Shown: positions 31,504 to 42,660 of the stretch, piece after piece
Numbering within the stretch: the first letter of the stretch is position 1
How the letters are laid out: every line of letters starts with the position of its first letter
From: Pegoplata infirma
Lineage: Eukaryota; Arthropoda; Insecta; Diptera; Anthomyiidae
Direction: 5' to 3'
DNA length: 64,000 nucleotides
Assembly: GCA_963921195.1 (NCBI GenBank)
Contig: OY992537.1
Coordinates: forward strand, 80,861,287-80,925,286
Translations under genes and position numbers: made by a program
The notes under the pieces: generated by a model
What the model saw: the letters and a program-made list of their open reading frames with translations, nothing else
Told to the model about the DNA's origin: nothing
Database searches by the model: none

Positions 31504-32494
31504 CTATGTGCGCCATTAGGGACTTTTCTTTCACCATTCACTTAATTTTTAAAAATATGATATTTTTCGAGGTTTAAGCTTTTTTGGTAAAATTAAAGAT
31601 TTAGTTAATATCCTTAATAATTACAAGAAAAAAATTAAAAAATGTTAAAATGTTAAAATTCTAAAGGATATGAAATTTTTAAAAATTAGCTGTATGGTAA
31701 AAGAGTACTCCCGAATCTAGCACTATGTTTTTTGTTTAAGTGTAGGGCACATAATGCGTGTTGTTGGTCTATAATTATTATCTAACTTGTTTTCGTGTAA
31801 TGTTTACTTACATGTTGTTAAAATAAGTTTTATTAAATACATATTTAACTTGTCAAACTTTGTCTTCTAGTTTTACAAACAATCATAGAATGAAATAGTA
31901 TATTAGAGTGACATTTTCCCAACATTTGATTTTCCCAGTATACAGGCTTAAAACCTAAAAATGTTGTATACATTTTAGATTAACCAAAGTGGTATATTTA
32001 TTATATTTTTTGGCACTAAATTTTGAACGCGTTGCAGCGGAACTGCTGAAAATATAAAATGATCAGTTTTTGAATTTAATAATCCCCGAGTAAAAAAAAA
32101 AACTTTTTAGATCTAATTTGATCTCAAAATTGGCTGTATCAAGTTGGATCAGATATTGATCTAATTGTATTATTTTAGATACACAAATTTCAAAAATGAT
32201 ACAATTAGATCCGAATTTTGGTCACATTCAATTAAATCTACTTGATCTTATTTTATATAAATTACTCTAAAAAGTGATTTTTGAGTTAATGATCCGACAT
32301 TATTCGTTATATCATGATTTATATAGTGTCAAAAATTCGTATTAATTTCTTTTAAACTTGCCGTTTGAGAATCAAATATTTTGAGTTATGACACTATGCA
32401 AGTAAATGACCGATATCATTATTTAAATTATTTTTGTATTTACACCTTCAAAAATGGAACTGACCGAGGAAAACTGACTTTCCTGATCCACTTA
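31504..32494. other. No gene; possible GATCTAATT-type repeat at about 32085-32260
   Basis: 32100-32260 contains repeated GATCTAATTTGATC / ATACAATTAGATCC words that recur near 41875-42005. It may be a diverged dispersed repeat. Otherwise anonymous. Confidence 0.4.
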
Positions 32495-32660
32495 GTCCCT
32501 GTAGGCTAGTTGGTAGCGTGCTAGCCTATGAAACAGAGGGTCGTGGGTTCGATTCCCACCAAAAACACTTGGTCGATTTCGCTACAACGAGACGACGGTC
32601 ATTGTTACCAGTTCTCGGTTAGGTTAAAATTATTTAAAATGAGTTGTAAATAAAAATTGG
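32495..32660 (+). mobile_element. tRNA-derived SINE, copy 2
   Basis: Head GTCCCTGTAGGCTAGTTGGT (A box TAGGCTAGTTGG), B box GGGTTCGATTCCCACC. Body ACTTGGTCGATTTCGCTACA, GTTCTCGGTTAGGTTAAAAT and an A-rich end (AAATAAAAATTGG). It is the best-preserved of three copies; the pol III boxes look intact. Confidence 0.88.
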
Positions 32661-33639
32661 AAAAATAAATAAAAACTGATCATTGGATCAAATTTATATA
32701 TATATATTATATAGTCCAAATTTAGGCCGTTTATTTTCATATAGCATAAAAATGATTTATTGAAGAAAAATAGGAAAAATTGTGTTTTCTCCACAATATC
32801 TGTTTTTGCCCATCGACAAATCTAACCAGCATACACTCATTTTTACCTACCTTATCTTTGACAAGAATTCCTAGTAATTTTACAAGCTTTTTACCAATAA
32901 TTTTGTAACTTACAAGCTTTTTACAAATAAAAATAAATTGTTACTTTACAACTTTATGACGAGATAAAACTTATGAGTAATCCTCCTGATTTTACTAGAT
33001 TTTTTGCTACCTCTTGTAATCTTGCCCAAACCATTGAATCATAATAATGTTTTGCTATATATAAAGGTGTTCAAAAATATTCATAAAAAAAAATTTGCTA
33101 CCTCTTATTTTACGAGAATTCCTAGTAAAAATAACAAGGAATACTCGTAAATTTTCTAGAGTTTTTTGTAAAATTTCCGGGGAAATTTGTAAAATTACAA
33201 AAAAAAATGTAAAATTACAAAAAAAAATGTAAATTTAGATCAAAAATTTTTTGTAAAAAACAAAGACAGCTGTCAAACTGTAGTAAAATTGTATTACGAG
33301 ACTTTTTCTATGAATTTGACAAGGGTTTTTTTTATTGTATGACCAAAAGATATACTACTACTTACCTCTGCTGGACTTTGAAAATCGGAAAAAAAAATTA
33401 TTTTCCAATGCAAAAAATGTCAGTCTAATGGAAACAAAAGTAAGTAAATATTGATTTACAAAGGCGTTAGTAATGTAAACATTAATTTTACCAAGGAGTA
33501 TCAATACTAAAGAGATCTGAACTCGCTCTTCTTCTGTTAAAGCCGCTCTTAAATTCCCTTTGCTAAGTCCGCCATCGAACTGGACGTTTGATCAAACCAA
33601 AAAAAATCCCTTAAGTTCGATATAAACAAAAAAAAAGTG
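32661..33639. other. No recognised feature
   Basis: Contains recurring TACAAGCTTTTTAC and GAATTCCTAGTAA words (32870-32925, 33115-33140) without a clear unit. No coding signal. Confidence 0.35.
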
Positions 33640-33965
33640 TTGCAGTTTGGGGATTTTCAGACTAAAGCTAGCGTTTTTTTTTTCATCTAGCTGTAAAAAA
33701 GTTTTTTTTGTGGATTATCGGGAAATCCAATGACTTTTTATTTGCTGACAATTTGTTTAAAACACTTTTAAAGGTATTTCCTAAATAATATTAACATAAA
33801 AATTATAAATTGATACATTTTTTTTAAATTTATTAAGCGCTTTTTCGATATAAAAAGTTAGCATTATTTGTCAAACCAACAATGTTAATAGTTTAACATT
33901 ATCGTATTTTCCTCTAACAGTTTTCGTACCTTCTGTTAAAAAGTTCCAAAATATTAAGAGCGGGA
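33640..33965 (+). repeat. Dispersed repeat Y, copy 1
   Basis: Matches 52820-53110 in reverse. Shared blocks are AATCCAATGACTTTTTATTT, TTTATTAAGCGCTTTTTCGATAT and AACAGTTTTCGTACCTTCTG. About 300 bp, boundaries approximate. No ORF. Confidence 0.65.
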
Positions 33966-34849
33966 GACAAAGAGCTTGATTTTACTTTTTATTATTATCA
34001 TTTTTATTTTTTAACATATGAATGTATTTGTGACAATAACCAAATTTGGCCTGAATATAAAATAGACTTTGTTAGTTTTCTCAATATATTTTAGTTAGAT
34101 ATTGAACAATACTTTTCCAATACATTCCGCTCCAAATGTCCCGCTACAGAAAAACATATGTTCCATGAATTTCTGAATAGGTTGTATTGGAACTAAGAAA
34201 ACTGCGTTTTTGTTGTTTTTTTATTTTAAAACCTAAATTACGAAATATTAAAAAAATTGTAAAATTTGTATTAATTGGCCTTGATGCAATATTTATTAAA
34301 TTAAAACGGAATAAACCATAATCTCAAACATTTTATTTCTGTATGTTTTTTTATGGGCTATCGATAAAAATATTTTATTTTGAACAATTTTAAGAAGCTT
34401 TTCCGAAATTTCCCATTTGTTCAAAAAGTCAATTTATAAAAAACCCGAAGACTTTTTATATCACTTTTCTGACTAATTTCCCTGTGCTGAGTTCAAAAAA
34501 GTTAAAGTTTTTGAAATCGAATAATTAGTTTTTGAGATATCACGATTTTAATTTTGTTAAAAATTTATTTTTTTTTATTTTCGATATGAGCGATATCTCA
34601 TTACCATATTATTACGCTACACAGTTATTCTAGACAACAACCACACTTCAGTTAGTGCAGACATGGTTTTAGTGAATTTATGGAGTGTTGCCGGATTCAT
34701 TTTTATTCATATTCCCAAATTTTGAAACGGAAATCCCCAAAATTACCCAAAGAAATTTCCAAATTCTTTTATTTTTTGCCGATTTGTTATTCTAAATTAC
34801 TACTTAAAATTACCGAAAAAAAATAGTTTTGAGATATTTCTGAAATAAT
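33966..34849. other. No recognised feature
   Basis: AT-rich with scattered poly-A/T. Nothing coding or repeated that I can support. Confidence 0.35.
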
Positions 34850-36140
34850 TCTGATTAATTTTTATTAAAAAATAAAAATTGTTTTATTCGACCTTTAAAA
34901 TATTATATTTTGAGGATGTTTATTCTGGCTCGAGGTCATTATTTTCTTTACTTATTAAAACCATGATATTCTCATAGCATAATTTTCAAGAAAATTATTT
35001 TTTTTTATATATGGTTTTTTTTTTTTGAATTAAGAAAAGTGTGAAAGAAAAATTTTAATTTTTCTAAAAATTTAAGACATCCTGGTTTGTTTCTTACTAG
35101 TTTCATATTATCCAGTTATAATAATCTTCAGAAAAACTTTTAATGTCAAATTTATTTAGTTAATAGTCAATAAAACTCTATATGTGAAAATTATTTACAG
35201 ATCGCAGCCGACAAGGATTGAACTCATCATCATCTGTAATACTTTGCTATTAACTGCTTGTAACGTACAATCACTCTAGACCGATACGCCAAGTAGGGTG
35301 TTAAGCAAGTATCAACTAAATCTGATTTTTTCAATTCGATTCAATTTTTTTTGTTTTAAATTTATTTATGTTGGTCATTTTTGCAAGACTTAATCGACAC
35401 GTGTTTCGGAATTTGTCAAGATTCCATTGTCAAAATTGTTTTGCAAAAATAGAAACGATTTACTACAAAGTAGCAAACGAGTCTAATGACAAATCGTTTG
35501 TGCACAAACTAGAATATTAATACATATTCGCTTCTATTCACAATGAGAATTAGAAGGACGAAGAAATTGTACCATACTAATAAGGCAACGATTGCCAATA
35601 ACCAACAAAAATATTTAAAACAATTTTACATACGATAGTCCATTGGACTATCGTATGTAAAAATATTATACGATAGTCCATTGGACTATCGTATAATATG
35701 GAGTATTTCTCACAACAACTACACAAATAACATATTGTTGTAGTTCAATGGACTATGTAAAATTGTTTTAAATATTTTTGTTGGTTATTGACAATCGTTG
35801 CCTTATTAGTATGGTACAATTTCTTCGTCTTTCTAATTCTCATTGTGAATAGAGGCGAATATGTATTAATATTCTAGTTTGTGCACAAACGATTTGTCAT
35901 TAGACTCGTTTGCTACATTGTAGTAAATCGTTTCTATTTTTGCAAAATAATTTTGACAATGGAATCTTGACAAATTCCGAAACACGTGTCGATTAAGTCT
36001 TGCAAAAATGATCAACATAAATAAATTTAAAACAAAAAAAAAAAATAATTTTCTTGAAAATTATGCTATGAGAATATCATGATTTTAATTAGTAAAGAAA
36101 ATAATGAGCTCGAGCCAGAATAAACATCCTCAAAATATAT
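34850..36140. repeat. Long B-type palindrome (about 1.3 kb) interrupted by a SINE
   Basis: Outer arms GAGGATGTTTATTCTGGCTC (34913) and its complement (ending near 36135). The inner arms 35356-35655 and 35680-36045 are near-identical mirror images, e.g. GACTTAATCGACACGTGTTT / AACACGTGTCGATTAAGTC and GTTTGTGCACAAAC on each side. The centre has two further palindromes, ACGATAGTCCATTGGACTAT (35632) and again at 35671. Non-coding. Confidence 0.85.
35017..35352 (-). mobile_element. Second tRNA-like SINE type, minus strand, inside the palindrome
   Basis: Breaks the left arm of the palindrome. Read on the minus strand: TTGGCGTATCGGTC (A box-like, about 35277-35292), GAGTTCAATCC (B box, 35214-35224), then GTCGGCTGCGATCTG and a body shared with 58315-58545 (ATTTAGTTAATAGTCAATAA on the plus strand). 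Boundaries are inferred from where the palindrome resumes. Confidence 0.62.
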
Positions 36141-36866
36141 TATTTCTGAAATATTTACCTTTTTAAACGAATTCTTAGGGTTTAAAACAATCTCTTAATC
36201 GAATCAGCAGAAAAATCTTTAAAGACATCAGAATTTTCTGCGGATTTCAGATTGAAAATCTGCTGATTTTAGCAGAAAAATCAGCTAATTTCGGATAAAC
36301 AATCTGAACTTCTGAAAAAGAATCAGTGAAATTATAAGAAAATTTATATTATTTTCTAAAATTAACTGACAGTTAATTAAGTTAAAATATCCAAATCTGC
36401 TAAAAGTTGGCTTATTAAAGTGAAAGTTGTTTTACAGATTTTTGACAGAGTTTAAAAATGATCAGATTCCATTAATATTTAGAAAGGAATTGTACCCATT
36501 GAATATTGACTTTAGGGTTTCTATTCGGGAAAAGTTTCCCGGGAATTCCCGGGAATTTTTTTTCTCAAAATCCCGGGATTTTTTCATCGGGAAATTTCGG
36601 GAATTTGTCAATAACTGTTTTCAAAAAAAGCTAATCAAATTACCCATTTTAAATACAATTTCAATTTTTTTCAATTTCAATTTTTATTTATTGATCACAA
36701 CCCAATACAAAGATGAATCTTATATTAAAGTACTGGATTATAAGAGTAGGTATACAAATCTTATTAAAAATAATTACAATAATAACTTAATTTTAACAAA
36801 TTAGCATTATATAAACAAAACGTAAAAATTTGACAAATGTTAAACAACCTTTAATTTTATTTTTAA
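36141..36866. other. No gene; CCCGGGAATT cluster at 36507-36605
   Basis: TTAGGGTTTCTATTCGGGAA, then GTTTCCCGGGAATTCCCGGG and AAATCCCGGGATTTTTTCAT. Related clusters are at 41195-41265 and 63735-63830. TAGGGTTTCT resembles the TAGGGTTT terminus of the hAT MITE at 14140, so this may be the left end of a degraded relative. The ORF at 36427-36804 lacks any motif. Confidence 0.45.
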
Positions 36867-37120
36867 TTAATTAGCTGTTAATCTTTCTTTTTTTCTAAAA
36901 TGTTCAAAGATTAATGTTTTGAATTGCGTTGTATTGTTGTTTCTTTGCAAATCAACGGGTAGCTTATTCCAAATGTGAATGGTATTAATATAAAAATGTT
37001 GCTCTGATATCTGAGTCTTATACCGCTGCTGTTTGATTCGATTTCCCCTATTCGATCTAAAAAAAAGTAGTCTATCATATAGATATTTTGGTTGACGAGT
37101 GTATATAATTTTATGTAGGT
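36867..37120 (-). pseudogene. Non-LTR retrotransposon ORF2, C-terminal fragment
   Basis: Minus-strand reading from about 37118 to the stop at 36867-36869 has the typical end of Jockey/CR1-type ORF2 proteins: YDRLLFFRSNRGNR, then HIWNKLPVDLQ, then FKTLIFEHF before the stop. The motif 'WN.LP..L' near the C-terminus is characteristic. It has no start and no catalytic domain of its own. It continues the same protein as the fragment at 39182-39481, from which it is separated by a 2-kb repeat block. Confidence 0.75.
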
Positions 37121-39181
37121 ACTAGCTGGCCCGGTCCGCGTTGCTGGCCCAAATGTAAGATCAGTGTTATATTTTGACTCGCTTCAAATATACAGGCCTG
37201 CAAAAATGTAATGAATTTCTTGACGCAGAAAAATTTGTGGGCGTGGTTTTAAAGACCCGATTAGGCAGATAATCATTTTGCAAATTATATTTTAGGAACT
37301 AAAAAAAAATTATCATGTCTTCGACTTTGCGAACTGTACAAATTTAAAACTTCTTAGTGTCATTACGAACAACAGAAAAATAAATTAAGCAAATCCTTCG
37401 TTGTTATCGTGAGCAATTGTCTTGAGTTCAAACAAACCTTTATAGTTTTCCCGAATTTTCCATTTTTTCGGGACACTTTTCTCATTTATAATTCCTTAAA
37501 AACTTAATAAGAACTATAATTAACATAAAAAAATCGGTCCGGTATATTAGTCGACCTATTTAGACAAAAGTGGGTGTAAAAATTTGTATGGTAAGTTAAA
37601 CTTGTACATGTGTTAACAACACCCAAGGTTATCTTTTAAGAAATATTTTTTTTAATAGATCGAATTAGAATAAAAATTTATTTTATATATATTGAAAAAA
37701 AGTGGGCTAGGACAATTTTTCTTTCCGAACAATTATATGGACTATTACGAACATTTAAAACCAAAAAATTAGCCACATCGATCCAGTCGTTCTCAAGAGT
37801 TTGCAAATATTAATGATACTGAGAAATGTGCGCTTTGAAGTGGGGGAGGACAATAATTATTTCCGTAACATCCTTATCTGAACAATAATGATCATTAAAG
37901 ACAAAATTTACCAAATCAGGCCAGTTGTTCTTTGATTTTAGATGTATTGAAAAAAGTGGACAATTTTTCTTACCGTAAAAACCTTAGTTGTACTGTCACG
38001 AACATCAAAAAATACTACTAATTGGCCAAATGGCCCTGCCGTTCTTCTATTTTAGATATATCGAAATAAAATTGGGCGTAAAAAATTTTTATTTCTGTTT
38101 AGACCTAAGTTGGACTTTGACGAACATTAAAAAAAAAAAAGTTTAGTCATATTGACCCAGCCGTTCTCCAATTTTATATACATCGAAAAAAAGAGGCGAA
38201 AAAGTGGATGTGATTAATTTGTTTTCCGAGAAATCCTTAGACGAACATAAAAAAAAGACGAACATTTACAAAAAAAATATTATTCAAATCGGTCAGTTCT
38301 CAAGTGATGCGATTACCAACGAACTACATTTAAGTTTTATTTATATTTTATTATTCTATATTTTTTCTATGGAGCAAATTTTATATACATCGAAGAAAAG
38401 GGTTGGTGGACAACTTTTCTCACCGTAAAAATCTTATTTAAATTTAACCTACTCGGTCCATCCATTTAAAAGTAAGAAATCAAAGGATTGGAAAATTGTT
38501 CTTTCCGAAAAACATTAGTTGGGCTATGACGAACATTATTAACAAAATTAGACAAATTGATCCAGCCATTTCATGATTTAAAATTTATGTATCAAGAAGA
38601 ATGAAGGTAAAAGTAGGCGTGGAAAATTTTTCTGTACTTAAAAATCTGTTGCGGACTATAACCAAATCGGTCTAGCCGTTATAGATCTTTCAGTTCATAG
38701 AAAAAAGTGGGCATGGGAAATTTTACTATCCTTAGTTGAATTATATAGAACATTTTCAACAAAAAAGAAAGTGACCACGCTAAAGTAGGCATGGTCACTT
38801 TCTTTTTTCGTAAAAACCAAAATTGGAATATGGGTAAAATTCATAAAAAAAAAAAAAATTAGTCAAATCGGTCCAGCCATTCTCAGATTTTAGATAAATT
38901 GAAAAATGAGGCTTTGAATTGGCCGTGGTCTATTTTTATTTCAGTAAAAACTTTTATTGGGTTACTACGATCATTTAAATAAAAAATAACGCAAATCGGT
39001 GCAGCCGTTTTCCGATTTTAGATAAATCGAAAAAAGTGGGCGTAAAAGTGGGCGTGGCCAATTTTTCTTTACGTAAAAACCTAAGTTGGACTATGACGAA
39101 CATTTAAAAAAAAAATTTGTTATAATCGGTCCAGCCGTTCTCAACTGATGCTGTTACCAACGAACGACAATTGATTTTTAT
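37121..39181. repeat. Two-kb block of degenerate about 140-bp tandem repeats, inserted in the RT relic
   Basis: Starts ACTAGCTGGCCCGGTCCGCG and ends AATTGATTTTTATTTATATA. Between, about twelve diverged units carry AAATCGGTCCAGCCGTTCTC, then GAAAAAAGTGGGCGTG, then TTTTTCTT(T/A)CCGTAAAAACC and TTGGACTATGACGAACATT. I do not recognise the family with confidence. It interrupts the minus-strand RT between the fragments at 39182-39481 and 36867-37120. Confidence 0.65.
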
Positions 39182-39481
39182 TTATATAGATATTAATGAC
39201 CTACATTGTAGTAAGGATTCAAAAGACACGCCAAACACTTGTTTGGTATAAAAAGATATTTTATTGAAACGTCTAATACCATATATGTACCGTGTTATGC
39301 TATTAAAAGCAACTTTAAGCTTTCGAGTACTAGCAGCATCACAGTTCGCAAACAGTTCACAACCATATAAAAGAGTTGGTACCAAATATGTTTTAGCTAG
39401 AAGCATTCTAATTTGAAGAGGTATAAAAAACAATTTCCTATGATTTATTGAAATAAAATAAAAAATTGGATTAAATTTCAA
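39182..39481 (-). pseudogene. Non-LTR reverse transcriptase fragment (post-catalytic region)
   Basis: Minus-strand frame contains RMLLAKTYLVPTLLYGCELF, then STRKLKVAFNSITRYIYGIR and a later LLQCRSL. This order matches the segment downstream of the FADD box in insect Jockey/CR1-type ORF2 (a 'P.L.YG..L' strand then a basic 'R.IYG..R' segment). The upstream part (about 39420-39481) has lost homology. The frame stops where the repeat block begins, and the missing C-terminus is at 36867-37120. Not functional. Confidence 0.78.
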
Positions 39482-39514
39482 ATATTGCAGAAAAAATAGT
39501 AAGGAAACGCTTCA

Positions 39515-40877
39515 GGTGGCAATGCATTAGGCTTGCCAGATCGAAAATGGTAAAAAGCTTGACATTTAGGAAAAAAAGCTTGATTTTTCTTGACATCTGT
39601 AAACAAAAGCTTGATTTTTCTTGACTTGCGAAATTTTAGTATTTTTTTTTTATAACTTTTAAGCCAATTTCACGTAAATTAAATAATACTAAAGCGGTCT
39701 TCGAAAGCTTATTTAAAAAAGTGTCGGGACTTTTTTAGATTTTAGATTTTCTTAAGCATTTTTGATCTGTGCAACAAAAATTTCGGGGAATCAAAAATCG
39801 GCAATTTTTAAATAAAAAAAGATGTAAAAATTTAATAAGCTTTTTATAACCCAAAACGCAATTAAAAGGGTTACAAAACTTATTGTTTGGCACTTATATT
39901 ATAAAAAAAAGTAAATTGACAATAAAATAAATCGCTGTTCTACGAAAAATTAGCAAAAAAAAAATTCGTTCTGCAAAAGTTTTCTAAATTTTTATTAAGA
40001 CTTAAATTATTCTTACTGATTTCAGTTAACTAACTTCAGACAAATTTTTTAGTAATCATAATAAAAAAATTTAGGAATCAGTTAATTTTCGAATAAATTT
40101 TAAGCTTTTTTGCTATCGTTGAAAACTTTTTAGCGGCCTTTCAGAAACATACGTCCTACTAAATGTTTTTAAAGTAACAGTCATTTGGTAAAAGTGGCAC
40201 AGCCAAAATTTATCGCACAACCAGTGTTGCCATATATCAAGATTTATCTTTTTTTGCAAGTTTTTTGAGGTGCTAAAAAGATTTTTTTTCTGAAAAAAAG
40301 ATTTTTGGAAAGGTAAACACAAAAATTTAATTTCTAAATAAGCTCAAATTACCTCAGAAATATATTTTTTTTCTAAATTAGATATTATTTTTTTCATTCT
40401 ACGCTATACTGTAACATGGTTTTTTATTTTAAAATTGAATTTAAAATACAATTTGTGAGTTTTTTAATGATTTTATACCTGTTTCAAAAAAAAAAGTTTT
40501 TTTTTTACAAAAAAAAAGATTTTTTTTTCAGAAAAAATAAGATTTTTCAAAAAAATATATGGTAACACTGCGCACAACTTCAATGAAATAAAAAAAATCA
40601 GTTACATAAATTATTCTTCTCACATTATTATTCTTGAAATAAAACTGGCATTGGAACAACGAGTGGTAAAAACATAAGAATTTTTAAAATAAATCATTAA
40701 TTTTTTTTTAAGTCTTATTTAAATAATTCTTTCTTGATTTTTCTTGACAATTAAGTGGGAAATTGTGTAAAATTTGATTTTAGCTTGACAAATGACATTT
40801 TGGCTTGATTCTTGACACGTACTAAAAAAGCTTGACAATCAAGCCAAATCAATCCCGTCTGGCAGCCCTAGGTGGCA
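39515..40877. mobile_element. hAT-like element, TAGGCTTGCCAGA ends, with nested hAT MITE
   Basis: Left end TAGGCTTGCCAGATCG (39528), right end CGTCTGGCAGCCCTA (40870). The sequence GGTGGCA lies just outside both sides (39515-39521; 40871-40877), with a few extra bases at the left. AGCTTGATTTTTCTTGAC and related words repeat near both ends as subterminal motifs. No transposase ORF remains. It is itself interrupted at 40222. Confidence 0.75.
40214..40578. mobile_element. hAT MITE with perfect CGCACAAC duplication
   Basis: The element is 40222-40570, CAGTGTTGCCATATAT / CAGTGTTACCATATAT, flanked by CGCACAAC at 40214-40221 and 40571-40578. The arms continue as AAGATTTTTTTT-type words. 349 bp, non-coding. 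Younger than the surrounding hAT-like element. Confidence 0.93.
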
Positions 40878-42017
40878 TAGAAGTATTTTAAAAAAACCAG
40901 CATTCTAGCCTAAAATTTCACAAAAGTTAAATTTTTTTAAACATAAATATTTAAAATTAAAGACTGATATTTGGGCACGGATGTCTTGCAAAGGTTATTT
41001 AACTAACGACAATCCTGATAAAGTACAATACTATTACAAAAATTAGATTTTTGTGAATTTTATACGCTTAAAAAAGAAGTAAAGAAAACTATTTTACAAA
41101 AGAAGACATCTGTGGGTGTTCGAATAAATATATGCTGCAATATTTTGAAAACTAATATTTTATATATGATAAGATTCAGATTTTGTGTTAACCAAAAAAT
41201 TCCGGGGAATTCCCGGGAATTCAATTTTTTTAAAACACTTTCCCGGGAATTGGAGAAGTCCGGGGATTTAGAACCTTTAATTGACTTGTTTAATTTCAAA
41301 ACGATGCCTTTTTTAATTATTAGGGGATATATGGAAAGGTAAATGAACATTTTTGAGATCTACTCGTCGAAACCAACAACATACAATAGGTCAAAAGTAT
41401 AAATCCACTGGTGCACTGTCGTTTTTTTTTGGATAAAATATTATTCCCAAAAGTCAAACAAAATTAAATAAAAACGAGTTTTGTAATTTTCAAAACCCCA
41501 GTGGTCCCCTAAAATCACGTATCTCAAAAACTAAACAAGGTAGAGCGAAACGGACACAAATTTTGGATCAAAAACTATGAAGATTTTTAAGGAACCCAAC
41601 TAGTTCTAGGCCCATCAAGGTCTGGACCAATCGGGTCCGAACCCAATGGGGTCCTCTAATATGTATGAACTATTTAAGTTGAAATAAAAAAATTTCAGTT
41701 AACTAATTTTTGGCAAAACATTTTTGCTAACTTTACAAAAAAAATTGTGGGTTCAAAATCCGCAAATTTTCTTGCAGGTTTACAAGCTTTTTTTTGCTAA
41801 CATTACAGTTTTTTTCAGTGTGGGGTGTGTCTCACCCAAACCAAAAAAAAAACACCCGAATTTTATATATTTTTATGTAATTTGATCTAATTGGATCCAC
41901 TGAAATATGGCAATCTTGTCAAAACTCGGATGAAATCGAATCATATTTTATAAACGTTGATCTATTTTAATGCAAAAACATCCACCATTATTCGGATCAA
42001 ATTGCGTAGTACATAAG
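40878..42017. other. No gene; CCCGGGAATT cluster (41195-41265) and a GATCTAATT repeat (about 41870-42005)
   Basis: 41197 carries CGGGGAATTCCCGGGAATTC, then CACTTTCCCGGGAATTGG, related to 36.5 and 63.7 kb. 41875-42005 shares words with 32100-32260. ORFs here on both strands (41060-41350, 41112-41342) are overlapping antisense frames with no motif. Confidence 0.45.
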
Positions 42018-42397
42018 GTCACCTAAAACGCAAAACCCCCTAACTAACAAAAAATTAAAAATCGTTATTTTGATTGATTTTGGTGTATTTTTTTAACCTA
42101 CACGTCCTTACAAAAAATTAGGGCCACATAATAAAAGTTTGCGATTTTATAGCCCAAAATTAAAAACATGTGAATTGCGAAATCGCCAATGAACGCAACT
42201 AGAAATACATTTTTTTAATCATTTTGTGATTAATTTTGATACATATTAACAAAACGTACGTCCACATAAAATTTTAGACCAATTCAATCAAAACCAACAA
42301 AGTTATTGACAAATTCAAAATTTTACTCTCTACTATTTTTTGCGTCTCCTGTAAAATTTATAAAATGTTAGTTAGGGCCTTTTGCATTTTAGGTGAC
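42018..42397. mobile_element. MITE with GTCACCTAAAA ends
   Basis: GTCACCTAAAACGCAAAACC at the left and the complement of TTTTGCATTTTAGGTGAC at the right. CCCTAACTAACA is mirrored too (arms about 32 bp). 380 bp. Target duplication not clear. Non-coding. Confidence 0.78.
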
Positions 42398-42409
42398 GAT
42401 ATGTATCAT

Positions 42410-42660
42410 TATATATTGCACCATTTAAAAATTTTTACTCGGGTTTTTATTTTTTTTAAGTTTAGATGTTTGTCTATCTACACAAAAAAAAAAAAAAATA
42501 AAATCAGATGCGCGTTTTTCGATTTTTTGGAGAAAACCGCATTTGAACCGCTCCGACATGTTCAGAAGTTCAACCAACAATCAAACAACACAAATGGAGG
42601 TTCCTTAAACAAAACCCTAAAGTCTCAACAGAAAACTAAATTGTTTTAACTGAAATATTC
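42410..42660. repeat. Dispersed repeat, reverse copy of 2445-2640
   Basis: AAGTTTAGATGTTTGTCTAT and CTACACAAAAAA are the complement of the earlier copy. ATCAGATGCGCGTTTTTCGA follows. The ORF at 42365-42649 is a run through this repeat and the MITE end. Confidence 0.5.

Noticed and set aside
32495..32570. Possible functional tRNA gene
   Set aside because: A and B boxes are good, but the 5' GTCCCTG has no pairing partner after the T arm and the sequence continues into a multi-copy body; it is a SINE.
36427..36804. 125-aa plus-strand ORF
   Set aside because: Passes through the CCCGGGAATT palindrome cluster; the complement is equally open in part, and no motif is present. It is antisense to the 3' side of a retrotransposon relic.
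37121..39181. Naming the 140-bp repeat block as a known transposon
   Set aside because: The ends look familiar from insect genomes, but I cannot place the family reliably without a database search.
41060..41350. Overlapping ORFs on opposite strands (96 and 76 aa)
   Set aside because: Both are generated by the same palindromic CCCGGGAATT stretch; no protein family features.
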